Assembly (NCBI GenBank): GCA_964551035.1
Contig: CAZKBK010000001.1
Span: 248,001 to 312,000, forward strand
Origin: Chryseosolibacter sp964551035
GTDB lineage: Bacteria > Bacteroidota > Bacteroidia > Cytophagales > Cyclobacteriaceae
DNA: 64,000 nucleotides
Direction of reading: 5' to 3'
Shown: piece after piece, positions 1-8,645 of the stretch
How the letters are laid out: each line of letters opens with the position of its first letter
Numbering within the stretch: the first letter of the stretch is position 1
Program-made: the position numbers and the translations under genes
Notes under the pieces: generated by a model
Database searches by the model: none
The model's input: the letters and a program-made list of their open reading frames with translations, nothing else
What the model was told of the DNA's origin: nothing

Positions 1-284
1 CCGCCTTCGAAAGCAAAGATGAAGTCGGCGGGCAGGAAAAAGGCCTGCTTTTCCGGGTCGAACGGGCTGAAAAGAAATCCGGAGGGGAGTTCTTCCACAT
101 TTTCCGATCTTTCAAGCATGCGGTATTCGTTCGACAGCAGCAAGTAAGTGGTGGCGCTTTCCGGAAGGCGCCACAGGGCGACGGGCAGGTTGTTGTCGAT
201 CGCGTGCGAGAGCAGCGAAGACCAGATATCATTTTCGGCGAGGGTCTGGCTGGCGGAAAGGGTGGGGTTAATCGGTTTGTTCAT
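1..284 (-). CDS. menF: Isochorismate synthase, N-terminal part (runs off the left edge)
   Basis: Only the first 94 residues lie inside the window; the gene continues beyond base 1. The visible part has the N-terminal pattern of Bacteroidota chorismate-binding isochorismate synthases: a short helical lead, then LPVALWRLP, a stretch around LLLSNEY, SGFLFSPFDP and FFLPADFIFAFEG. The chorismate-binding catalytic core is not visible. The enzyme turns chorismate into isochorismate, the first step of menaquinone synthesis. Its ATG overlaps the TGA of the upstream hotdog thioesterase (ATGA, 281-284), so the two are translationally coupled, which fits a menaquinone operon. The family call rests on the N-terminus and this neighbour. 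Confidence 0.72.
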   Translation of the reverse strand, partial: MNKPINPTLSASQTLAENDIWSSLLSHAIDNNLPVALWRLPESATTYLLLSNEYRMLERSENVEELPSGFLFSPFDPEKQAFFLPADFIFAFEG

Positions 285-709
285 GATTGCTTTTCAAGTA
301 CGGCCATGGTAATGCGGCTGATGCAAACCAGTTCGTTGTTTTCATTGCTGATCCGGATTTCCCAGACCTGCGTTTTTTTGCCAATATGCACCGGCCGGGT
401 AATGCCTTTCACAAGGCCCGAGCGCACGCCGCGAAGATGGTTTGCGTTGATATCCAGGCCGACGCAGAACTGGCGCCCGGCGTCAACGCAACACTGTGCG
501 GCCACACTGCCCAGGGTCTCGGCGAGGGCTACGGAGGCACCGCCGTGAAGGAGGCCAAACGGCTGAAGCGTTCGGTGGTCAACGGGCATCGTCGCTTCAA
601 TGGTATCGTCGCCGATCGCTGTAAACTGAATTCCCAACTGCTCGGCCATGGTATTCCTGGAAAGGCTATTTAATGCTTCCAGGGTGATGTCATTTCTGAA
701 AATTCCCAT
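281..709 (-). CDS. PaaI-type hotdog-fold thioesterase, probably the DHNA-CoA hydrolase of menaquinone synthesis
   Basis: The product is 142 residues, the usual size of a single hotdog domain. The hotdog helix signature FGLLHGGASV (residues 51-60) is followed by ALAETLGS, with Glu64 where the catalytic acid sits in the PaaI/YdiI group. Such enzymes hydrolyse acyl-CoA thioesters. Coupling to the isochorismate synthase gene through an ATGA overlap suggests hydrolysis of 1,4-dihydroxy-2-naphthoyl-CoA; that substrate is inferred from context. The open frame continues upstream to base 1336, but that extension is antisense to the next gene and has no thioesterase similarity, so I start at the ATG at 709. 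Confidence 0.85.
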   Translation of the reverse strand: MGIFRNDITLEALNSLSRNTMAEQLGIQFTAIGDDTIEATMPVDHRTLQPFGLLHGGASVALAETLGSVAAQCCVDAGRQFCVGLDINANHLRGVRSGLVKGITRPVHIGKKTQVWEIRISNENNELVCISRITMAVLEKQS

Positions 710-805
710 TAAAACTACCCCAGTGTTTGTCCAGTCTGTTATTTTTGCGCCTGCTTGCGCGTCAGCCTCAGAACAGACGCCAGGCGGCCCCAAAATAGCG
801 CAAAA

Positions 806-1438
806 TTGATCACCAAAAAAGTTTACCTTATACGTCATGGCCAAACCGATTTCAACCTTCGAAGCATCGTGCAGGGAAGTGGTGTTGATACGGATTTGAA
901 TGACTATGGCCGCCAGCAAGCTGCGGCCTTTTTTGCGTCTTATCAGGACGTCCGCTTCGATCACATTTATACATCCGCCCTTAGACGCAGCCACCAATCC
1001 GTTCAACAGTTTATCGACCGGGGTATACCACATACCCCGCTGGTCGGCCTTAACGAAATTAGTTGGGGGACGAAAGAAGGATATCGGGTGACGCCTCAGG
1101 AAGACGCGTACTATCACCACATGCTCGAGGAATGGCAGCGTGGAAATACCTCCCTGCGCATTGAGGGCGGAGAGAGTCCGGATGACGTCATTGTTCGAAT
1201 GACGCCGGCGGTCGATTATATCATGAAGCAGCGTGAAGAAGGGACCGTTCTCATTTGCATGCATGGACGGGCAATACGTATCCTCATGTGCCACCTTATG
1301 AACTATCCATTGCGCTGCATGGATATGTTCGAACATCAGAACCTATGCCTGTATGTTCTCAATTACACCGGCGCTATGTTTTCAGTGGAAAAATACAACG
1401 ATGTAGCCCACCTGAAGGCCGCCGGTCTGACCAGTTGA
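806..1438 (+). CDS. Histidine phosphatase family protein (phosphoglycerate mutase-like)
   Basis: About 210 residues. The N-terminus carries the branch-1 histidine phosphatase motif LIRHGQTD, with the phospho-acceptor His at residue 11. Further conserved parts are SALRRSHQS (phosphate-pocket Arg), the acid region GTKEGY, and the second catalytic His in CMHGRAIRIL. The family removes phosphate from sugar phosphates, phosphoglycerate, cobalamin intermediates or proteins; the substrate cannot be told here. No ATG precedes the RHG motif in frame. I use the TTG at 806, which gives the usual short lead; another TTG at 755 would add 17 residues. It is divergent from the thioesterase gene and convergent with the next gene, touching it at 1438/1439. 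Confidence 0.85.
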   Translation: MITKKVYLIRHGQTDFNLRSIVQGSGVDTDLNDYGRQQAAAFFASYQDVRFDHIYTSALRRSHQSVQQFIDRGIPHTPLVGLNEISWGTKEGYRVTPQEDAYYHHMLEEWQRGNTSLRIEGGESPDDVIVRMTPAVDYIMKQREEGTVLICMHGRAIRILMCHLMNYPLRCMDMFEHQNLCLYVLNYTGAMFSVEKYNDVAHLKAAGLTS

Positions 1439-2914
1439 TCAGTCAATCCGGTTGAGCGCCGACCGCGCCTTACTGTCGATGCTGTTCTTGTATTCGTGCT
1501 TCTTGTAGCTGAGCGCGCGACGAAAGAACTGCCGCGCCTGCGCCACCTCGCCCAGGTCAAGGAAGATGTATCCCAGTTGCAGGCAGGAGTTTGGGGCAAA
1601 GTACCATGGGGCATCTCCTGCAAGGTCAATGGTTTGCTGATAAAACAGCCGCGATGCCCGAACATCGCCGGTAGCGTGTGCAAGGCGCGCTTTGCGATAA
1701 AAATATTCAACCTGGTCATGTCGGCTGGGCAGGTCTTCGTCGCGGAGGGAAGCCAGTACCGACGCGGCCTCGTCAAAGTATCCTCCGTCCATTGCATAAC
1801 GCGCGCGGGTCAGCGCAACGTGCGGCCGGCGTCCCTGAGCCAGGACCATGGCTGCGGAACGGTCCGCCTCAGCCGATTCGTTTCCGATACGCAGTGCCTC
1901 TCTGAATTTGACTTCCGCATCATTGGTTCGGCCGCTCATCCAAAGGCACAAACCAATCTTATAATGCGCATCCTTGAGGTAGTTCTGACCCTTGTAGTGG
2001 CGGATGAACCAACGGTATTCGGCCATCGCCTGGTCGTAGTCCGCTTTATGCAGATATACTTCCCCGAGGAGATAATGGGCATAGTGGATCGGCATCGCGG
2101 AGGTATCGCGCGTGATCATGGAAAGATGGGAAAGCGCGCGTTCACTTCGGGCCCCTTTGATGGCCAGCGTCGCCGCCAGGTATTGCGCCAGGTTATTTTC
2201 GGGATACGCAACCAGCGTTTCGTCCATCACCCGGAGGGCAGTTTCAATATCCTGGAGGATGAAGCCGTGGGTAAGCGCAAGCAGCAGGCGCGCCTCGAGT
2301 GCAAAGATCCCGTCCATCGCCGACACGGCCTCCAACTGGCGAAGGCCCTCATCGACGGAACCGCTCATTCCCAGCAAACTCAGCACCCAGTTATATTTTT
2401 CGGGAACGGCGCCGACAATAATCTGTAGGATGCCAAAAGTTTTTTTAATCGGGATGAAATCCGGAAAGTCTGCATGGCACGCTTGTGCAATGTGGTAGGC
2501 TTTTCTCAATTGGGCCGCCGCCTCAAACTCGTCGCCGAACTTAAGGTAGACAAATGCCCATTGTAGATGGGTCTCGGCCATCAGAAACTGATACTCCTCA
2601 TTGGTGACTTTTCGGATTCGCCGGTCAGGCAGCGAATTGAAACGAACCTCGTATTCTGACAGTTTTTCGCGATCCTCGGTAAGTAAGAGTTCCAGGACTT
2701 GGGCAAGGGTGACCACATATTCTTCGTCAGGCGACTTGGGGTCACGTACCTGTAGCAAGGCTTCGTCCACCCGCAAGCCGAGGGCAAGCTGGTAGGCATT
2801 CAGGGCTTGTTCGCTGAACGGGAAATGTTGTGCGAACAGCGTGGGCGCGATCAAATAAAAAAGGCAGGCTGATAAGCCCGCCTTAGTGAAGAATTTCGCG
2901 CGGATGTTATTCAA
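1439..2914 (-). CDS. Secreted or periplasmic tetratricopeptide-repeat protein
   Basis: About 491 residues: a hydrophobic signal segment near residues 12-28 ending in FAQ, then helical repeats to the C-terminus. Repeats such as PIHYAHYLLGEVYLHKADYD and HYKIGLCLWMSGRTNDAEVK show the TPR spacing of small and large residues. The region around WVLSLLGMSGSVDEGLRQLE resembles the TPR39/Iml2 style, but I am not sure of that. TPR proteins are scaffolds, so no enzymatic role is proposed. I choose the TTG at 2914 because AGGAGAAAGG lies just upstream; this Shine-Dalgarno is encoded in the last codons of the coiled-coil gene, whose stop overlaps this start by 8 bases. An upstream start at 2995 would lie inside that gene. 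Confidence 0.8.
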   Translation of the reverse strand: MNNIRAKFFTKAGLSACLFYLIAPTLFAQHFPFSEQALNAYQLALGLRVDEALLQVRDPKSPDEEYVVTLAQVLELLLTEDREKLSEYEVRFNSLPDRRIRKVTNEEYQFLMAETHLQWAFVYLKFGDEFEAAAQLRKAYHIAQACHADFPDFIPIKKTFGILQIIVGAVPEKYNWVLSLLGMSGSVDEGLRQLEAVSAMDGIFALEARLLLALTHGFILQDIETALRVMDETLVAYPENNLAQYLAATLAIKGARSERALSHLSMITRDTSAMPIHYAHYLLGEVYLHKADYDQAMAEYRWFIRHYKGQNYLKDAHYKIGLCLWMSGRTNDAEVKFREALRIGNESAEADRSAAMVLAQGRRPHVALTRARYAMDGGYFDEAASVLASLRDEDLPSRHDQVEYFYRKARLAHATGDVRASRLFYQQTIDLAGDAPWYFAPNSCLQLGYIFLDLGEVAQARQFFRRALSYKKHEYKNSIDSKARSALNRID

Positions 2915-3710
2915 CCTTTCTCCTGCGGGATGTTGTGGTACCGGCGGTTTTGGCTGTTTTTGGCTTGTTTCCATCGTCCAAAGACTCCATATCAACGTCG
3001 GCTAAGATACGACCCGAGTGCTCATCAATCACAATTTTCTTCTTTTCCCGGATTTCGGCAATCTTTTGGGGAGGGATCACGATGTTGCAGCCCTCGGCCG
3101 CGCCGCGAACCACCCTGACCACGGCCAGTCCGTTAGAGAGGTTCTTCCGAAGCCGTTCATAATACTTGAGTAGCTTGTCTTCGATTTTCCTGGTGGCCTT
3201 GTCGCGTTCATCGAGGAGGCGTTTTTCTTCTTCCTCGCTTTCGGCCATGATGTCCTGAAGTTCTTTGTTCTTGTTTTCGAGGTGCTCGCCCCGTTCGGTG
3301 ATGAGGGTGTTGGTCTTTTCGATTTCGTCCTTTTTGGCCTGGATGTGGTCTTTGGCCTCTTTTATCCTTTTCTCGCAAATCTGAATCTCGAGCTCCTGGA
3401 GTTCAACCTCCTTGGTGATGGCATCGAATTCGCGGTTGTTTCTGACGTTTTTCTGCTGGTCGGCGTATTTCTTGATGAGTTTCTCGGCTTCCTTAATCCC
3501 CTCTTTATTTTTCTTAATCGCGTCTTCGAGGTCTTTGAGTTCTGTTTCGTAGCGCTGAAGCCGCGTTTTGTACCCTTCAATCTCATCCTCCAGGTCCTGA
3601 ACTTCGTCGGGAAGGTCGCCGCGCAGCTTTTTTAATTCATCAATGTTTGAATCTATGGACTGGAGTTTGACTAATGCTTCGAGTTTTTGAGCAACTGATT
3701 GATTTTCCAT
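2907..3710 (-). CDS. CT398-like coiled-coil protein with a degenerate C-terminal zinc ribbon
   Basis: 267 residues: a long, highly charged coiled coil (about residues 5-185), then the C-terminal module with the PPQ and GRIL landmarks of the zf-RING_7/CT398 family. The landmarks are present (NIVIPPQ and HSGRILAD), but of the four zinc-binding cysteines only one remains (EGCN); the others read Ala, Asp and Ser or similar. The ribbon should therefore not bind zinc. The family is thought to act as a nucleic-acid or protein scaffold; its function is not settled. It directly follows the Nif3 gene (TAA immediately followed by ATG), a pairing common in Bacteroidota, and its end overlaps the TPR gene start. 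Confidence 0.82.
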   Translation of the reverse strand: MENQSVAQKLEALVKLQSIDSNIDELKKLRGDLPDEVQDLEDEIEGYKTRLQRYETELKDLEDAIKKNKEGIKEAEKLIKKYADQQKNVRNNREFDAITKEVELQELEIQICEKRIKEAKDHIQAKKDEIEKTNTLITERGEHLENKNKELQDIMAESEEEEKRLLDERDKATRKIEDKLLKYYERLRKNLSNGLAVVRVVRGAAEGCNIVIPPQKIAEIREKKKIVIDEHSGRILADVDMESLDDGNKPKTAKTAGTTTSRRRKVE

Positions 3711-4817
3711 TTATTTCAAATAACTTATAGGATTCGTGACGGTTCGCGAAAAATTGATCGCAAAATTAGTGAATTTTTTTCTTAAAACCTCGACAATCAG
3801 GTCTTTGGTGAATACTTCACTTTCATAATGGCCGATATCGGCAATGACGATGCGGCCTTCTGCATCGAAGAACTCGTGATATTTGAAGTCGGCTGAAACG
3901 TAGACCTGCGCGCCCGCCTGGAGCGCCGCATTGAGAAGGAAACTGCCTGATCCGCCACAAACGGCGACTTTTTTGACGGGTTCATCGACCAACCGCGTGT
4001 GCCGTATTACGCTTAAACCCATGGTGTCTTTCAAACGGTTCAGAAACGCTATTGGTTCCTCGGGGGCCTCCAATTCGCCGACCATGCCTGATCCGACTTC
4101 CTGATTTTCATTCGATAACGGTGTCAGGTAGTAGGCGATTTCCTCGTAGGGGTGGGCATTGCGAAGGGCGGCCATGATGTGCGGTTGCAATGCCGTGGGA
4201 AAAAGGACCTCAATCCGTGTTTCATCCACAAACTCTTGTCGGCCCTGCTGGCCAATATGCGGGTTGGCACCTTCCCCCGGGCGAAAGGTGCCCGTCCCCT
4301 GAACGCGGAAACTGCAATCGGAATACTGCCCAATTTGCCCCGCGCCGGCCTGGTGGAGCGCCGTCGCTACGGTTTCAGTGTGCTCGCGGGGAACAAACGT
4401 CACAAGTTTCGAAAGCGTGTCGGTTTTCGGCGCCAGTATGCGCAGGTTGCGCAGGCCAATTTTTTCGCCAATCCTGGAATTCACCCCACCATAGACGTTG
4501 TCCAGATTTGTGTGGATGGCGTACAGCGCAACGTCGTTCCTGATTGCCTGCAGAACGGTGCGTTCCACATAATTCGAGCCTGTGAGCTTCCTGAGGCCCC
4601 GAAAAATGATCGGATGATGCGAAACAATGAGATTGCATTTGGCGGCAACGGCTTCGGCGACCACTTCCTCCGTGCAGTCCAGGGTGACCAGGATACCGCG
4701 CACTTCTTCCTGCGGATTGCCGGTAAGTAACCCGGAATTATCGTACGACTCCTGGTAGGCGCGCGGCGCAAGCCGTTCAAGGTAATTCGTCACATCCTTT
4801 ATCTTTGGACCGCTCAT
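3711..4817 (-). CDS. Nif3-like dinuclear metal centre protein (DUF34)
   Basis: 368 residues. Nif3 hallmarks are NLIVSHHPIIFRGL (metal-binding His pair) near residue 65, HTNLDN near 103, and near the C-terminus GGSGSFL and ADIGHYESE, where His/Glu complete the metal site. It is longer than the roughly 250-residue minimal form because the middle (about residues 135-240) holds the PII-like insertion common in Bacteroidota and Firmicutes. Members form hexameric toroids; function is uncertain, with GTP cyclohydrolase-like and metal-related roles proposed. I choose the ATG at 4817 over 4862 because a -7-like element (TAATCTTG, 4826-4833) lies just upstream, leaving almost no leader. First gene of a three-gene minus-strand group. 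Confidence 0.88.
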   Translation of the reverse strand: MSGPKIKDVTNYLERLAPRAYQESYDNSGLLTGNPQEEVRGILVTLDCTEEVVAEAVAAKCNLIVSHHPIIFRGLRKLTGSNYVERTVLQAIRNDVALYAIHTNLDNVYGGVNSRIGEKIGLRNLRILAPKTDTLSKLVTFVPREHTETVATALHQAGAGQIGQYSDCSFRVQGTGTFRPGEGANPHIGQQGRQEFVDETRIEVLFPTALQPHIMAALRNAHPYEEIAYYLTPLSNENQEVGSGMVGELEAPEEPIAFLNRLKDTMGLSVIRHTRLVDEPVKKVAVCGGSGSFLLNAALQAGAQVYVSADFKYHEFFDAEGRIVIADIGHYESEVFTKDLIVEVLRKKFTNFAINFSRTVTNPISYLK

Positions 4818-4913
4818 AGTAGAAACAAGATTACAAGGATAAGTGCGATTGTGAAAATACAACGCTCGCGCGTTGGCGGATTTTCTCGTGCGTGATCCGC
4901 AAAAGGTCTGACA

Positions 4914-5975
4914 ATGAATATTTTAAGGGCAATTCTGTTCCCCTTTTCGCTGGCGTATCACCTGATCACGGCGGCGAGAAACCGCCTTTACGATGCCGGG
5001 CTGAAGCCTTCAGCGGGTTTTGATGTGCCGTTGGTCAGCGTGGGCAACCTCACCGTTGGCGGCACGGGCAAGACCCCCATGATTGAATACCTCATTCGGA
5101 CATTGGGCGGCCGGTTCAGCCTGGCCACGGTAAGCCGCGGTTACGGCCGCGCGGGAACGGGAATTCGGCTTGCCACCGAAGATGACAGCGCCCTGACCAT
5201 CGGAGACGAACCTTTCCAGTTCTACAAAAAATTTGGCGACGGGGTGGCTGTTGCGGTCGGTGCCGACCGCGTCCTGACCATTGCAACCCTTCTTCAGGAA
5301 CGACCCGGGGTGGACGTCGTACTCCTTGACGACGCTTTCCAGCATCGTCGCGTGAAGCCGGGCTTCCAAATCCTGCTGACGGACTACCATCGGCCTTTTT
5401 ACAAGGACTTCCTGCTGCCAACGGGCAATCTGCGCGAGTCCAAAACAGGCGCATCGCGCGCCGACGTGGTGGTGGTCACAAAATGCCCGGCGAATCTTTC
5501 CGGAGACGAGATGATGGCAATTTCTTCAGGCATCGGCAGGTATACGCCGAAGCCTGTGTTCTTCTCCACCCTGCGCTATGGCGAACTTCAGCCGGTCCGC
5601 GGAACCCCTGTGCCCGCCGGCAACGTGGTCCTTGTCACCGGTATTGCCGCTCCCGCCGCCCTTCGCCGCTACATTGAATCCAGCTTTAAGATGGTGCGCC
5701 ACCTCGACTTCCGCGATCACCACCGTTACACGGCATCCGACCTGCGCCATATCCGCGACGTTGCCCGTCGGCATGAGGCCATGGTGGTCACTACGGAAAA
5801 GGATGCCGTCAAACTCGGGGCTGGGGAGTTCGGATCGTTCGTCGATGAGATTCCCTTTTTTTTCCTGCCCGTAGAAATCGAATTTATCAAAAACGGTAAG
5901 GATTTTGATGAAATGGTGTTCAATGCCATTGAAAATGTTAGTAAATCGCAGGGGAATGACGAGGCACGAAAATAA
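4914..5975 (+). CDS. lpxK: Tetraacyldisaccharide 4'-kinase
   Basis: 353 residues, the usual LpxK size. It phosphorylates the 4' position of the tetraacyl disaccharide to give lipid IVA on the inner face of the cytoplasmic membrane. Visible marks: an N-terminal membrane-binding helix (PFSLAYHLITAARNRLYDAG), the unusual P-loop SVGNLTVGGTGKTPMIEYL at about residues 41-59, SRGYGR after strand 2, DDAFQHRRV in the catalytic region near 140, and DHHRYT plus TTEKDAVKL toward the C-terminus. It is divergent from the Nif3 group and is followed five bases after its stop by a porin gene, so the two probably form an envelope transcription unit. Confidence 0.95.
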   Translation: MNILRAILFPFSLAYHLITAARNRLYDAGLKPSAGFDVPLVSVGNLTVGGTGKTPMIEYLIRTLGGRFSLATVSRGYGRAGTGIRLATEDDSALTIGDEPFQFYKKFGDGVAVAVGADRVLTIATLLQERPGVDVVLLDDAFQHRRVKPGFQILLTDYHRPFYKDFLLPTGNLRESKTGASRADVVVVTKCPANLSGDEMMAISSGIGRYTPKPVFFSTLRYGELQPVRGTPVPAGNVVLVTGIAAPAALRRYIESSFKMVRHLDFRDHHRYTASDLRHIRDVARRHEAMVVTTEKDAVKLGAGEFGSFVDEIPFFFLPVEIEFIKNGKDFDEMVFNAIENVSKSQGNDEARK

Positions 5976-5980
5976 AAACT

Positions 5981-7945
5981 GTGTGGCTTAAACCGGACGC
6001 GTCTGTGAGGTTGCTCCTGAAAAGATATTTTACCGTTTTTGTTGTCCTCCATTCGGCGCTCTCGGCGGTGGCGCAGGATCCGCAGCCGAGGCAAGACCCA
6101 CCGCGACGGGGTTCTTCCATTGTGAATGATACCCTCAAACAGATCTATGGCCCGAAGACCTCGCGTTATTTTTATGAAGCGGATATCTTTTTCAACCGCG
6201 ACCGCCTTCATCCCATAGACACCGCCATCCGCAACTTCCATCGCTTTGATTTCGTGCAAACGGCAAACAACCTGGTCCAGCACGTCGGCGTGCTCGCGGG
6301 CCCGTTGAAACCGATCTACGGGCAGCAACCTGAAACCATCGGGGTACGTGTGGGCATGCCCGTCTACGAACCTTATTGGGACAGCAGGCGGGTACGCTAC
6401 TTTGACACGCGGTCGCCTTACACCTATATGCGCGTGATCATCGGGTACCATGGGCGATCGATCACCGAGGCAAGCTACAGCCGGAATATCAACCCGCGCT
6501 GGAATGTCGGCGTTAACTACCGTGGAATTTTTGTAGACAAGCAGGTCGGTTATGAAGGCAAGGGCGTTCGCTATGCCAACAGCAACTACTACGACTTGTA
6601 CACGACGTATCAGTCGCCGGACAGCGCGTACAGGGTTTTTGGAAGCCTTCGGCGGATGTTTCACAAAGTCAAAGAGTTCGGCGGCGTCCGTTTTCTGGCG
6701 GATACCACGTTGGAGGGATATTTCGACCGGAACGCGGCGCCATGGTTGACCGACACAGAGAGCAACGACCTGCGCATTCACGGCCACCTCTTTCATCAAT
6801 ATCGGGTAGGCGCTGCGTTGCAGGCGTATCATACGCTCGACCGTTATAGCCAAAAGAACAATTTTATCAACGTCTCAAGGCCCGACACCGATCCCTATTG
6901 GGATTTTATGAATTTTGAACTTGACAGCATTCGGGACGCCGTGAAGATGACGACGTTGCGCAACGAGTTTGGTATCAAGGGCAACATCTCACGGGTCTTT
7001 TACAATGGTTATTATGCGATCAGAAACTATCACTTTCGCAATAACCGCTTCCAGCCTGATTCCACCAGCCACATCACGTACGATTCCCTGGGCTTTCCCA
7101 CGGGGGGGAATGAACATTATCTCGGCGGAAGGATCGAGTTGAATCTCGACTCCATCGGCCGGGTGACGGGGGGGATGGAAGTGATGGGTGAGGGGAACTA
7201 CCAGGTCTATGGCGAAATCCGCAGCAAGTGGTTTGAGGCCCGGCTCCGCCAGATGCGCTACAAACCGGATTTCGTCGCGCAGGCCTACCGCGGGGCTTAC
7301 GATGCCTGGAACAACACCTTTGCGGATACCGAAAGCACGCGCCTCAACGGCTACCTGCATTACCGCTCGAGCGTGCTGGGACTTTCGCCGGGACTCACAT
7401 TTACCCGGCTCAACAACTACGTTTTTTACCGAAAGGTATCCGACGTCGATACGGTGCAACAGGTGTTGCCGGTGCAGTCCTCGGGCAACCAGATCATCGC
7501 TTCCCCGGAACTCAGGATGCGGCTGACATTTTTTCGGCACATCGACCTCACCACGCAGGTTATCTACACCCGGTTGCTGGAAAATGCCGGGGATGCCATC
7601 AGCGTGCCGGAGTTTCTTGTGAACGCACAGTTGGCGTGGTCGAATATCTTCTTCAACGGCAACCTCGACTTTCAGTTCGGTGTGGACCTGCACGTGAAAT
7701 CGGATTATTACGCCGACGGCTACGATGTAGCTTCACGGCAATTTTACCGGCAGGATGACTTCCTGGTGGAAAGCTTTCCGCTGATCGACGTTTTCCTGAA
7801 CGTGAAGGTGAAACGCGGGCGTTTGTTCTTCAAGTTTCACAATTTCGTGCAGGCTTTCCAGGATACAGGATATTTCCCGACACCCTACTACCCGGGACAA
7901 CGGCCCGTATTCGATTTTGGTTTTGATTGGTCTTTCTACGATTGA
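5981..7945 (+). CDS. Putative outer-membrane porin (Porin_10 family)
   Basis: 654 residues including a signal peptide (KRYFTVFVVLHSALSAVAQ, cut near residue 32). The mature part begins with the family pattern NDTLKQIYGPKTSRYFYE followed by FNRDRLHPIDTAIRNFHRFD, then many alternating aromatic strands such as YTYMRVIIGYHGRSITEASY, as expected of a beta-barrel. It ends RPVFDFGFDWSFYD, an aromatic-rich terminal strand suited to BAM insertion. This is the putative porin family common in Bacteroidota; the solute is unknown. Starts at GTG 5981; a second GTG at 6005 would give a more typical signal peptide and is equally possible. Located directly behind lpxK. Confidence 0.82.
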   Translation: MWLKPDASVRLLLKRYFTVFVVLHSALSAVAQDPQPRQDPPRRGSSIVNDTLKQIYGPKTSRYFYEADIFFNRDRLHPIDTAIRNFHRFDFVQTANNLVQHVGVLAGPLKPIYGQQPETIGVRVGMPVYEPYWDSRRVRYFDTRSPYTYMRVIIGYHGRSITEASYSRNINPRWNVGVNYRGIFVDKQVGYEGKGVRYANSNYYDLYTTYQSPDSAYRVFGSLRRMFHKVKEFGGVRFLADTTLEGYFDRNAAPWLTDTESNDLRIHGHLFHQYRVGAALQAYHTLDRYSQKNNFINVSRPDTDPYWDFMNFELDSIRDAVKMTTLRNEFGIKGNISRVFYNGYYAIRNYHFRNNRFQPDSTSHITYDSLGFPTGGNEHYLGGRIELNLDSIGRVTGGMEVMGEGNYQVYGEIRSKWFEARLRQMRYKPDFVAQAYRGAYDAWNNTFADTESTRLNGYLHYRSSVLGLSPGLTFTRLNNYVFYRKVSDVDTVQQVLPVQSSGNQIIASPELRMRLTFFRHIDLTTQVIYTRLLENAGDAISVPEFLVNAQLAWSNIFFNGNLDFQFGVDLHVKSDYYADGYDVASRQFYRQDDFLVESFPLIDVFLNVKVKRGRLFFKFHNFVQAFQDTGYFPTPYYPGQRPVFDFGFDWSFYD

Positions 7946-8005
7946 TCAGTTGTCGGTTTGCCGGGAAGACTCCATCGAGTCTTGAGGCCGCTCTTTAGGT
8001 GACAG

Positions 8006-8611
8006 ATGCAAAAAGCAAAGGACAAATTTACGCTCGGTCTTGAACTACCGACCGACCCCCGGTGGGCGAACGTCGCAGAAGAGAATATTGGAGACATTCT
8101 AACCGACCACGCGTATTGCGAGCAGAAGGCCGCCTCGTCGTGCATCTCGCTTATTGTTCAGTATCCGGAAAAGGAAAAACTTGTGGAAACGCTCACACCC
8201 GTTGTCGCCGAAGAGTGGGATCATTTTTCGAGGGTCCTTGCCCAAATGCGAAAGCGGGGTTATCCACTCGGAATCCAGCGAAAGGATCACTACGTCGAGG
8301 CCCTTCAGCAGACGTTGAAGAAAGGCGGGAGCCGCGACCAGCAACTCATGGAAAAACTTTTGATGAACGCGCTCATCGAGGCGCGCAGTTGTGAACGGTT
8401 CAAGATCCTGTCAAAGAACATCCCCGATCGCGAACTCGGCGATTTCTATCATGAGCTTATGGTTTCGGAAGCGGGTCACTATCGGAATTTTCTTCTCCTG
8501 GCGAAGGAATATGTCGACGCGGAAGCTGTGATGAAGCGTTGGTCTGAACTTCTTGAAGCAGAGGCGCGGATCATCAAGGGCCTGGAAGTGAGGGGTGACC
8601 GAATGCACTGA
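8006..8611 (+). CDS. miaE: tRNA-(ms2io6A)-hydroxylase-like diiron protein
   Basis: 201 residues with a four-helix diiron pattern: Glu in DHAYCEQKAA, Glu and His in VAEEWDHFSRV, Glu in NALIEARSCERF, and Glu-His in SEAGHYRNF. These supply the carboxylate and histidine ligands of the MiaE family, which hydroxylates the isopentenyl chain of ms2i6A37 in tRNA using O2. The spacing and overall length match Bacteroidota and proteobacterial MiaE. No other modification genes are nearby. It lies 60 bases downstream of the porin gene and is probably separately expressed. Confidence 0.88.
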   Translation: MQKAKDKFTLGLELPTDPRWANVAEENIGDILTDHAYCEQKAASSCISLIVQYPEKEKLVETLTPVVAEEWDHFSRVLAQMRKRGYPLGIQRKDHYVEALQQTLKKGGSRDQQLMEKLLMNALIEARSCERFKILSKNIPDRELGDFYHELMVSEAGHYRNFLLLAKEYVDAEAVMKRWSELLEAEARIIKGLEVRGDRMH

Positions 8612-8645
8612 TCGGAATGATTCTATCGACCCGGCGTGGCCGTGA

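Noticed and set aside
281..1336. A 351-residue open frame covering the thioesterase and the antisense of the histidine phosphatase gene
   Set aside because: Only the last 142 residues match a hotdog thioesterase; the upstream part is antisense to a clear phosphatase gene.
5726..6853. 375-residue minus-strand open frame over lpxK and the porin
   Set aside because: Antisense to two well-supported genes and without domain likeness.
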